DNA from: an uncultured Lachnospiraceae bacterium
Lineage (GTDB): Bacteria > Bacillota_A > Clostridia > Lachnospirales > Lachnospiraceae
Direction of reading: 5' to 3'
Length of the DNA stretch: 5,612 bases
Assembly (NCBI GenBank): GCA_947178085.1
Contig: CAMWWS010000203.1
Location: 1-5,612 of the forward strand
Positions 1 to 5,608 of the stretch are shown one piece after another. Under the pieces are notes generated by a model. That model was not told the DNA's origin, searched no databases, and was given only the letters and a program-made list of their open reading frames with translations. A program made the position numbers and the translations under genes. Position 1 is the first letter of the stretch, and the number at the start of each line of letters is the position of its first letter.

Positions 1-957
1 GTTTATCACTACATCTTCATCCGCAGAATCTACAAGTCCGTTAGCTTTTCCGCTGATTTGTGTCGCCACATTTCTCTCAAGCAAATCCGCCAGTTCCGGG
101 CTTCCGAAACCGGGAATAAAGAATTTCCCATTATATACGGCTTCCGTTCCGTATATTTTCGTGTCTTCATTCTCATTTACTTCAATTCTTATCATCAAAT
201 CAGCCTTGACTGCATTGGTAAGGTCTATACGGTTCGCATCAGACGGATTATTATCATCCATTCTGGTATAGTACACTTTGATATCAGTCTTATCTAATTT
301 TTCTTTTAAAGCGCGGGCAATACTAAGTGTGACATCCTTACCTTCCAATTCGCCCGAAACAGCTCCTGTCACATCTCCGCCGTAAGCAGGGTCAATAACG
401 ACAATCCTGTCATATACCTCTTTAGGTGATACAAACTCGACATAAAGCTTATTATCCTCAAAAATACTATGATATTCATATATGTCGTTCAATTTGAATT
501 TCAACCAAAACGTTCCGTCTTTACTCTCAAAGCGTCCCTCTGATACGGCCTTTCTGTTGCCGTAGACGCCTTGCGTGCGATAAAAATTCTCATAATCATC
601 AACTGTTACCGTCTGTTTGATGCTGACCCAGAGTTCTTTATCCATATAATGATTTTCTATCATAACGCTTTCCGCCTTCACACTCTCATGAAGCGGAATA
701 CAGAAATAATTCATCTCCTGACCATTCTGTTCAAAAATAATGCTGTTTTCATCCCGGATGCTCTCAGCCTTATTATCCGTACTTTCCTGTATAGCCGTTT
801 CAGTAGTCTGCACTATATCCGCCGGCGGTACTTCTTCTATACCCGCGATATTATTTGCAGAATAATATATTATTACCGCAAACACACATACCGCAAACAA
901 TACCGTATATATCGCCGTTATTTTCATAAGCTGATTCTGCTGCATATTGACTCCCAT
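1..957 (-). CDS. Membrane-anchored Amidase_3-like protein, likely catalytically dead (partial, 3' end outside window)
   Basis: I translated the minus strand from position 957 and obtained 319 open codons running to the window edge, so the C-terminus is missing. Residues about 13-32 form one hydrophobic segment (signal anchor). A Glu/Thr/Ser-rich linker follows at about 36-70, then a beta-rich stretch at about 75-180 that resembles an AMIN-type wall-targeting domain, though this is weak. Residues 183 onward follow the N-acetylmuramoyl-L-alanine amidase (Amidase_3) fold: VVIDPAYGGD, GKDVTLSIA, YYTRMDD and YGTEAVY match the family's DPGHGG, EKDxxL, TRxxD and GxExxY blocks. The family cleaves the bond between MurNAc and L-Ala of peptidoglycan, outside the membrane. 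Here the ligand positions read Tyr192, Gly206 and Glu259 instead of His, Glu and His, so hydrolysis is unlikely and a wall-binding or regulatory role is inferred. An in-frame stop (964-966) lies just upstream. ATG 957 is used here, but ATG 945, preceded by GGGAG five bases upstream, is equally possible. Confidence 0.82.
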   Translation of the reverse strand, partial: MGVNMQQNQLMKITAIYTVLFAVCVFAVIIYYSANNIAGIEEVPPADIVQTTETAIQESTDNKAESIRDENSIIFEQNGQEMNYFCIPLHESVKAESVMIENHYMDKELWVSIKQTVTVDDYENFYRTQGVYGNRKAVSEGRFESKDGTFWLKFKLNDIYEYHSIFEDNKLYVEFVSPKEVYDRIVVIDPAYGGDVTGAVSGELEGKDVTLSIARALKEKLDKTDIKVYYTRMDDNNPSDANRIDLTNAVKADLMIRIEVNENEDTKIYGTEAVYNGKFFIPGFGSPELADLLERNVATQISGKANGLVDSADEDVVIN

Positions 958-993
958 ATTGCCTCATATGGCATACATTTTTTTACACCCTCC
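958..993 (-). promoter_or_regulatory. Strong Shine-Dalgarno and four-codon mini-ORF before the amidase-like gene
   Basis: On the minus strand a strong GGAGGG (993-988) overlaps the end of the methyltransferase gene. Nine bases later comes ATG at 978, which opens only Met-Tyr-Ala-Ile and then TGA (966-964). The amidase-like gene begins at ATG 957, six bases after that stop and in the same frame, with its own weak GAGG (965-962, spacer 4). ATG 945 has GGGAG (955-951, spacer 5). The arrangement suggests termination and reinitiation, or a leftover from a moved start codon. The bases are direct observation; the translational coupling is inference. Confidence 0.45.
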
Positions 994-2146
994 GGCGCCT
1001 GTCCTCATGGCTCGGCGGCTTGGGTCCCATAAACTGATAAAAATAGGTTTTCATCATACCGTTATATATTTTCCTATTTTTATCCGATTTTCTTCCGATA
1101 TACTGTTCTGTCTGCTCATACGCCGAAATCACGTACATGGACCAACTGTCCAGCGCCATATAACGCCCGCCGAGTGTACGGTACAGCTCAGGCAGATTTT
1201 CTTTCTCCTCAAGACGTTCTCCATAAGGCGGATTGGTAATAATGAAACCGTATTTCTTAGGATGGCTGAGCTCATCTACTGCCCTGCGTTGGAAATGTAT
1301 CATCTTATCCACTCCTGCTGCCTTGGCGTTTTCTCTGGCAATCGATACCATCTTATCATCTATGTCATACCCCTGAATATCGGTTTCAACGTTCATATCC
1401 ACCATAGAAGCCGCCTCATCAGAAGCCTGCTTCCAAAACTTATCCGATATGACATTATTCCATTCCTCCGCCAGAAACTTACGTCCGGCTCCCGGTGCCA
1501 TCTTCGCTGCCATCATAGCCGCTTCAATCGGAAAAGTCCCGCTTCCGCAAAACGGATCTACCAGGATTCTGCCGCTCCTCCACGGTGTCAGCATAATAAG
1601 CGCAGCCGCCAGATTCTCAGCAATTGGCGCTTTAGCCGTCAGTTTTCTGTAGCCTCTCTTGTGAAGTGATTCTCCGGTGGTGTCAAGACCTACCACAACC
1701 TCATCCTTCATTAAGAACACCCTCACAGGATAGGATGCGCCATCCTCTGCAAACCATTCCTTATGATAAACGGATTTCAAACGCTCTACCATCGCTTTTT
1801 TCATTATGGATTGAATATCCGACGGACTGAAAAGCTTGCTCTTAATGCTGGCAGCCTTTGCCACCCAGAATTTTCCATTCTCAGGTATATAATCCTCCCA
1901 ACATAACTTTCGTGTTTCCTGAAAAAGCTCTTCAAATGTCTCTGCATGAAAGCTGCCTATCTTAATCAGCACCCTTTCCGCAGTACGCAAAAAAATATTC
2001 GCACGACAAAGAGCAGCCGCATCTCCCACAAAAGTCACACGACCGTCCTCAACCGAGGATATCTCATATCCCAAATCTGTAATTTCCTTCTTTAATACCG
2101 CTTCCAGCCCAAAATGGCATGGTACAATATAACTCATTTTTTCCAT
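983..2146 (-). CDS. THUMP-domain class I SAM-dependent RNA methyltransferase (RlmL/YpsC-like)
   Basis: This 387-residue protein probably methylates a guanine N2 of 23S rRNA using S-adenosylmethionine, as in the RlmL N-terminal half and Bacillus YpsC. The exact target base is not shown by the sequence. The N-terminus has the family pattern PCHFGLEAVLKKEI (residues 9-22). A THUMP RNA-binding region covers about 45-155, followed by LHKRGYR (161-167). The Rossmann-like catalytic domain holds the SAM-binding motif DPFCGSGTFPIEAA (197-210), an acidic strand end GYDID (259-263) and the catalytic NPPYGER (305-311). Length matches YpsC-type proteins, and the basic tail RRRRV ends at the stop. I chose ATG 2146 because homologs begin a few residues before the PCHFG block. 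The frame stays open to TTG 2188, but that codon lies inside the -35 region. ATG 2137 is a further option. No ribosome binding site precedes 2146. The amidase-like gene follows about 25 bp downstream, suggesting an operon. Confidence 0.9.
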   Translation of the reverse strand: MEKMSYIVPCHFGLEAVLKKEITDLGYEISSVEDGRVTFVGDAAALCRANIFLRTAERVLIKIGSFHAETFEELFQETRKLCWEDYIPENGKFWVAKAASIKSKLFSPSDIQSIMKKAMVERLKSVYHKEWFAEDGASYPVRVFLMKDEVVVGLDTTGESLHKRGYRKLTAKAPIAENLAAALIMLTPWRSGRILVDPFCGSGTFPIEAAMMAAKMAPGAGRKFLAEEWNNVISDKFWKQASDEAASMVDMNVETDIQGYDIDDKMVSIARENAKAAGVDKMIHFQRRAVDELSHPKKYGFIITNPPYGERLEEKENLPELYRTLGGRYMALDSWSMYVISAYEQTEQYIGRKSDKNRKIYNGMMKTYFYQFMGPKPPSHEDRRRRV

Positions 2147-2152
2147 AGACTT

Positions 2153-2181
2153 ATTGTAAAGTCTCATTATCTTTCTGTCAA
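2153..2181 (-). promoter_or_regulatory. Near-consensus sigma-A promoter of the methyltransferase operon
   Basis: On the minus strand a perfect -35 TTGACA (2181-2176) is followed after exactly 17 bases by TACAAT (2158-2153), five of six matches to the -10 consensus. A second TTGACA lies directly upstream (2188-2183), making a 7-base tandem repeat, but nothing like a -10 sits 17 bases after that copy. The expected start of transcription, six to eight bases after the -10, falls at about 2147-2145, on the ATG at 2146. The transcript would therefore be leaderless or nearly so. Confidence 0.72.
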
Positions 2182-2188
2182 TTGTCAA

Positions 2189-2197
2189 TTATTCTGA
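2189..2197 (+). repeat. TTATTCTGA 9-mer, also present in both arms of the araC leader element
   Basis: The 9-mer TTATTCTGA occurs here, directly upstream of the methyltransferase -35 region. It recurs at 2330-2338 in the right arm of the long inverted repeat, and as its complement TCAGAATAA at 2278-2286 in the left arm. Three copies within about 150 bp of a divergent promoter region could be regulator half-sites. No protein can be assigned from sequence alone. Confidence 0.35.
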
Positions 2198-2214
2198 TTT
2201 GCGTTGAATCGGAT

Positions 2215-2243
2215 TTTGCAAAAAAAATATTGCATGTTATAAT
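2215..2243 (+). promoter_or_regulatory. Probable extended -10 promoter for the AraC-family regulator
   Basis: A perfect -10 TATAAT (2238-2243) is preceded by TGT at 2235-2237, giving an extended -10 (TGnTATAAT). Seventeen bases upstream is TTTGCA (2215-2220), four of six matches to the -35 consensus. A weak -35 is typical for an extended -10 promoter. Transcription would start near 2250 and read through the long inverted repeat into araC, leaving a leader of about 120 bases. Confidence 0.65.
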
Positions 2244-2254
2244 AAGCTCATGCA
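2231..2254. promoter_or_regulatory. Inverted repeat TGCATG-N12-CATGCA around the araC -10, candidate operator
   Basis: TGCATG (2231-2236) and CATGCA (2249-2254) are perfect inverted 6-base arms separated by 12 bases that contain the -10 hexamer and reach nearly to the expected transcription start. A repressor or autoregulator bound here would block polymerase. The dyad is visible in the sequence; its use as an operator is inference. Confidence 0.35.
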
Positions 2255-2268
2255 CATTTATAAGTCAC

Positions 2269-2346
2269 GAACTGATTCAGAATAAGCAAAAACGGTGCTC
2301 GTCGCAAGCGTAATCGCACCTTATTTTGCTTATTCTGAATCAGTTC
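2269..2346. repeat. 78-bp palindromic element with perfect 23-bp inverted arms in the araC leader
   Basis: Positions 2269-2291 and 2324-2346 are perfect reverse complements (GAACTGATTC... and ...GAATCAGTTC). Between them a second inner pair, GGTGC (2294-2298) with GCACC (2316-2320), continues the stem after a small internal loop, leaving a 17-base apical loop (2299-2315). In RNA this would be a very stable hairpin ending ten bases before the araC ribosome binding site. Neither strand has a T-run after the stem, so it is not a standard intrinsic terminator. I see no target-site duplication. It may be a MITE-like or REP-like repeat, a leader RNA control element, or a protein-binding region. Confidence 0.85.
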
Positions 2347-2372
2347 TGGTAATTGAAAGGAGCATAGCTATT

Positions 2373-3137
2373 ATGAAGCTGACGCAGGAATGGTACTTAC
2401 AGGAAACAAAATACAGCGAGGAAGAAACGCTTCATTCTTCAATAAGTGAAGAAAATGTTTTTTTCCACGCTGTCAGTTCCGGAGATATTGATTTTGTACG
2501 TAAAAATTATATGCAGCATCCATTCGGCGCATCCCAAGGTTTAGGCGTACTCTCCCGTAATCCTGTGACAAACCTGAAATATCATTTTGTCATTGCTGCT
2601 GCCATGATAACAAGGCTCTGTATAGCTTCCGGCATGGAAGCAGAGCATGCATTCCGTTTAAGCGATTTCTATATTCTTAAGCTTGACATCCTGCATACGG
2701 TTAAGGCAGTTGCCGAGCTGCAAGAGCGCATGGTAATTGATTTTACCGAAAAAATGCATCTCTTATCCAGAAAATCCAAAATTTCCAAACCTGTAGCGGC
2801 ATGTATGGAATATATTTACGTTCATATCAAAGAACGTATTACCATAAATGACCTTGCTTCCCATACGGGATTATCCACAGGATATTTATCCCGCCTTTTC
2901 AAAAAAGAAACCGGAGTTTCCGTCAGTGACTACATACGTGCGAAGAAGATAGAAAAGGCAGAAAATCTTTTAAAATTCTGTGATTACAGCTTAATCGAAA
3001 TCACGAATTACCTTTCCTTCTCCTCGCAGAGCCACTTCATACAATTATTTAAAAAATTCACGGGCATGACACCCAAAAAATATCGGGACCTTTACTCCAC
3101 CTACCCGGACTCCGAGTCGGAGGATATTACGACATAA
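2373..3137 (+). CDS. AraC-family transcriptional regulator
   Basis: This 254-residue DNA-binding protein carries the AraC/XylS C-terminal domain. The first helix-turn-helix is at about 156-177 (ITINDLASHTGLSTGYLSRL). The second, at about 206-228, is followed by the family signature SSQSHFIQLFKKFTGMTPKKYR (residues 217-238, written here in full as positions 217-238 with key residues S217, F222, F226, G231, P234). The N-terminal half is mostly helical, shows no cupin sugar-binding domain, and contains LSRNPVTNLKYHFVIAAAMI (60-79), a block I associate with AraC regulators of Lachnospiraceae. The effector is unknown. I chose ATG 2373 because AAAGGAG (2356-2362) lies ten bases upstream. The frame stays open back to GTG 2295, but that codon is inside the hairpin element and has no ribosome binding site. 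The gene is divergent from the methyltransferase and convergent with the GH94 gene, whose 3' end it overlaps by 11 bp. Control of that phosphorylase is plausible but unproven. Confidence 0.9.
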   Translation: MKLTQEWYLQETKYSEEETLHSSISEENVFFHAVSSGDIDFVRKNYMQHPFGASQGLGVLSRNPVTNLKYHFVIAAAMITRLCIASGMEAEHAFRLSDFYILKLDILHTVKAVAELQERMVIDFTEKMHLLSRKSKISKPVAACMEYIYVHIKERITINDLASHTGLSTGYLSRLFKKETGVSVSDYIRAKKIEKAENLLKFCDYSLIEITNYLSFSSQSHFIQLFKKFTGMTPKKYRDLYSTYPDSESEDITT

Positions 3138-5544
3138 TTAATTCTACCTCGGTCTGAGCTGTCAGCGCTTTATCCGGAATGTAATTTCCGTCCATTTCCT
3201 GTCCGTTTACTACAAGCTTCTTGCAGCCTGATTCTACATGGCCCGGATTTTTGATTACTATATGCAGGTGGCTTCCTCTGAAGTCTTTCTCAATCTCTAA
3301 AGATTCCCATTCCTTAGGAATAGAAGGAGCTACCTTAAGTCCATAGAAATCAGGGCGCATTCCCAATATACCTTCAACGCAGCCCACCATAACTGTAGAC
3401 GCTGTTCCCGTAAGCCAATGTACATGTGAACGTCCGAAATTCGGGCTGTCTTTGCCTTCTGTAAACTGTCCGTAGCAATACGGCTCAAGCTTACGAATTT
3501 CCGCTCTGTCATTTTGTCCTGCCGGTACATTTTCCATAAAGTATGTAAATGCTCGTTCTCCATGTCCTCTCAACGCTTCCGCCAGAATTATCCAGCCCTG
3601 TGACTGTGAGAAAATACCCGCATTCTCTTTGGTTCCTTCATTAAAGATTGCAGCAAGCGCTCCGTTAAACGGATATTTGTGATATGGAGGGTCCATCAAA
3701 ATTGCGCCGTATTCGGTATTAAGTCTCTCGTATACCGTATTCAGTGCGGCATCCGCCTGCTCGTCCGAGGCAAATCCACTTATAACAGACCAGCTCTGCG
3801 GATTAAGCCATATATTTGCTTCCGGATCAGTACGTTTACCGATTATGTCGCCTGATTCCATAAAGCCACGGATAAACCTGTCCTCATTCCAGCACAGATC
3901 TTCTATAATCTTTCCGAGTTTCTCCTGACTTTCATCCAGATACTTAATGTATTCCTTATCGCCTTTATGCTCTGCAAACTCTTTTAAAATAGTCATGGCA
4001 AGGTAGAACTGCAATGCTACGAAAGTAGATTCTCCCTCTTTGCCAAGTCTTAAACAGTCATTCCAGTCAGCGTACAGACCGGCAGGCATTCCATGCGGTC
4101 CCAGATGATTCATGGAAAAATCAATAGCACGCTGTAAATGCTCATATACCGTACCTTCATCCTTATTTGCAAAAGGAATCACTTCATCTATAAATGCAAG
4201 ATTTCCTGACTCGGCAATATATTTATATACCGTAGGAAACAGCCACAACGCATCATCCGCGCGATAAGCCGGGTGTCCTGTTTCCTGTACATAAGAAGCG
4301 TCATCCGGCGTATTCTCGTGTCCCGGATTATGTGTATACTTAACAAGCGGAAGTCCGCCGCCGTTATCAACCTGTGCAGACAGCATGAAGCGAATCTTAT
4401 CCACTGCCATTTCAGGAGCAAGATGGATTATGCCCTGAATGTCCTGTACGGTATCGCGATATCCGTATCCGTTTCTGAGTCCGCAATAAATAAGGGACGC
4501 CGCACGTGACCAGATAAAGGTCATAAAGCAGTTATATGCATTCCATGTATTAATCATGGTATTGAATTCTTTGCTCGGCGTTTTTACCTGGAAGTGTGAA
4601 AGCTTACCGTGCCAATATGTAATCAGTTTTTCAAGCTCTTTTTCACAGGTTTCCTTAGGATTTATGTAGCGTTTCAGTATGCTTTCCGCCTCTGTATCGT
4701 TTTTCATTCCAAGAACAAATGCCAGACTCTTCGTCTCGCCCGGTGCAAGTGTAACTACTGTAGCAAGTGCACCACAACCATTTACATTATAGTTAAGAGA
4801 ACCATCCAGTTTTCCGTTTGCTACTCCGTCCGGATTTCCATATCCATGATAGCGTCCGATAAATTTTTCCTTATCACCGCAGTAGGAAGAAACCTCTGCT
4901 CCTGCCATTCCGAAAAATCTTTCGGTCATTTTATTGCCATGACCTACTTCATGTCCTTTCTCAACTTCTTCCAGATTGCCGTTAATAGTCTGGCGGATTC
5001 TGTTTCCACGGAAAGCAGTAGCAGTAATGAACTGCGTATACTGCAGGTTCAACTGAGACTGCTCATAATTATTTTCATTGGTAAATTCCGCATACCCCGT
5101 AACAGTCAGGCGTCTTTCTTTATCTGACTGATTAGTCACACTAAGGTTCCAGACTTCATATGTCTCGTCAAGCGGAACATAATATAATGCCTCAGAATGG
5201 ATATCGCTATAATCTGCCGTCAGTCGGGTATATGCCGTACCGTGCCGGCATTCGCTCTTATAGGATTCAAGATCCTTTCCGACAGGCTGCCATGAAGCAG
5301 ACCAGTAATCTTTACTGTCATTATCATGGATATAAATATACCGTCCCGGTTGGTCGAAAGAGTTAAAAACATACCTTAAAATCCTTCCGTTAGCGCCGGA
5401 TTTTGCAAAACTGTATCCGCCCGCATTATTGGAAATAATTGCGCCATACTCAGGGGAACCAAGGTAATTCGCCCATGGAGCAGGGGTATCGGGTCTGGTA
5501 ATCACATATTCCCGCTTTTCGTCATCAAAAAAACCATACTGCAT
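3127..5544 (-). CDS. GH94 inverting disaccharide phosphorylase (cellobiose/chitobiose phosphorylase-like)
   Basis: GH94 enzymes split a beta-linked disaccharide with inorganic phosphate into an alpha-sugar-1-phosphate and a free sugar, saving ATP in the cytoplasm; no signal peptide is seen here. The 805 residues match the usual length. The start MQYGFFDDEKREYVITRP fits cellobiose and chitobiose phosphorylases. The expected order is an N-terminal beta-sandwich (about 1-285), helical linker, (alpha/alpha)6 barrel (about 320-725) and C-terminal beta domain. Key blocks are GYGYRDTVQD (359-368), ADDALWLFP (429-437), ADWNDC with the general acid Asp496, and WLTGTA (710-715) with phosphate-site Thr712 and Gly713. 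Residues 642-651 read AGIFSQSQGW, with Gln647 where cellobiose and chitobiose phosphorylases have His. The substrate cannot be fixed: the start resembles chitobiose phosphorylase, but NPQSW (581-585) lacks the Glu seen in cellobiose enzymes. ATG 5544 is preferred over ATG 5550 because of ribosome binding site spacing and family N-termini. Confidence 0.93.
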   Translation of the reverse strand: MQYGFFDDEKREYVITRPDTPAPWANYLGSPEYGAIISNNAGGYSFAKSGANGRILRYVFNSFDQPGRYIYIHDNDSKDYWSASWQPVGKDLESYKSECRHGTAYTRLTADYSDIHSEALYYVPLDETYEVWNLSVTNQSDKERRLTVTGYAEFTNENNYEQSQLNLQYTQFITATAFRGNRIRQTINGNLEEVEKGHEVGHGNKMTERFFGMAGAEVSSYCGDKEKFIGRYHGYGNPDGVANGKLDGSLNYNVNGCGALATVVTLAPGETKSLAFVLGMKNDTEAESILKRYINPKETCEKELEKLITYWHGKLSHFQVKTPSKEFNTMINTWNAYNCFMTFIWSRAASLIYCGLRNGYGYRDTVQDIQGIIHLAPEMAVDKIRFMLSAQVDNGGGLPLVKYTHNPGHENTPDDASYVQETGHPAYRADDALWLFPTVYKYIAESGNLAFIDEVIPFANKDEGTVYEHLQRAIDFSMNHLGPHGMPAGLYADWNDCLRLGKEGESTFVALQFYLAMTILKEFAEHKGDKEYIKYLDESQEKLGKIIEDLCWNEDRFIRGFMESGDIIGKRTDPEANIWLNPQSWSVISGFASDEQADAALNTVYERLNTEYGAILMDPPYHKYPFNGALAAIFNEGTKENAGIFSQSQGWIILAEALRGHGERAFTYFMENVPAGQNDRAEIRKLEPYCYGQFTEGKDSPNFGRSHVHWLTGTASTVMVGCVEGILGMRPDFYGLKVAPSIPKEWESLEIEKDFRGSHLHIVIKNPGHVESGCKKLVVNGQEMDGNYIPDKALTAQTEVELIMS

Positions 5545-5553
5545 ATCCATTCT

Positions 5554-5560
5554 CCTCCTT
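5554..5560 (-). promoter_or_regulatory. Ribosome binding site that decides the GH94 start
   Basis: AAGGAGG on the minus strand (5560-5554) is nearly the full anti-16S complement. It lies nine bases before ATG 5544 but only three before ATG 5550, so the downstream codon is the better start. The resulting N-terminus, Met-Gln-Tyr-Gly-Phe-Phe-Asp-Asp, also matches the way GH94 relatives begin. A GGAG further along could still allow some use of 5550. Confidence 0.75.
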
Positions 5561-5586
5561 TAGAATCAAATCTTTTCACTTACTTG

Positions 5587-5608
5587 CTGCGACTTATTTT
5601 GCAGTATA
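5587..5608 (-). promoter_or_regulatory. Possible -10 element and short dyad upstream of the GH94 gene
   Basis: On the minus strand TATACT (5608-5603) matches five of six -10 positions, about 60 bases before the start codon. Its -35 would lie outside the window, so the promoter cannot be confirmed. Overlapping it is a small inverted repeat, CTGC (5604-5601) and GCAG (5590-5587), enclosing AAAATAAGTC. The 10-mer GCAAAATAAG here also occurs, as its complement, in the araC leader element. This entry covers all that I can see in the 5561-5612 edge region. Confidence 0.3.

Noticed and set aside
571..1669. Long plus-strand open frames over the amidase-like and methyltransferase genes (571-1032 and 947-1669)
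   Set aside because: They are antisense to genes with clear family motifs, and their translations show no recognisable domain and a skewed composition rich in His, Ile, Arg and Tyr.
2147..2188. Upstream starts TTG 2188 and ATG 2167 for the methyltransferase
   Set aside because: They overlap the near-consensus promoter, lack a convincing ribosome binding site and add residues not expected before the family's PCHFGLE block.
2269..2346. The long hairpin as an intrinsic terminator
   Set aside because: No T-run follows the stem on either strand, and it sits between a promoter and the gene it serves.
2269..2346. CRISPR repeat or recombinase-invertible promoter for the 78-bp element
   Set aside because: There is only one inverted pair, no spacer array, no -35/-10 pair between the arms and no recombinase gene in the window.
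2295..2372. GTG 2295 as the araC start, giving a 26-residue extension
   Set aside because: It lies inside the palindromic element without a Shine-Dalgarno sequence, while ATG 2373 has AAAGGAG at a good distance.
4609..5127. Plus-strand open frame of 172 codons inside the GH94 gene
   Set aside because: It is antisense to a well-supported coding region, with no ribosome binding site or domain that I could recognise.
3127..5544. A firm cellobiose phosphorylase name for the GH94 gene
   Set aside because: The N-terminus resembles chitobiose phosphorylase as much as cellobiose phosphorylase and two active-site blocks differ from both, so the substrate is left open.
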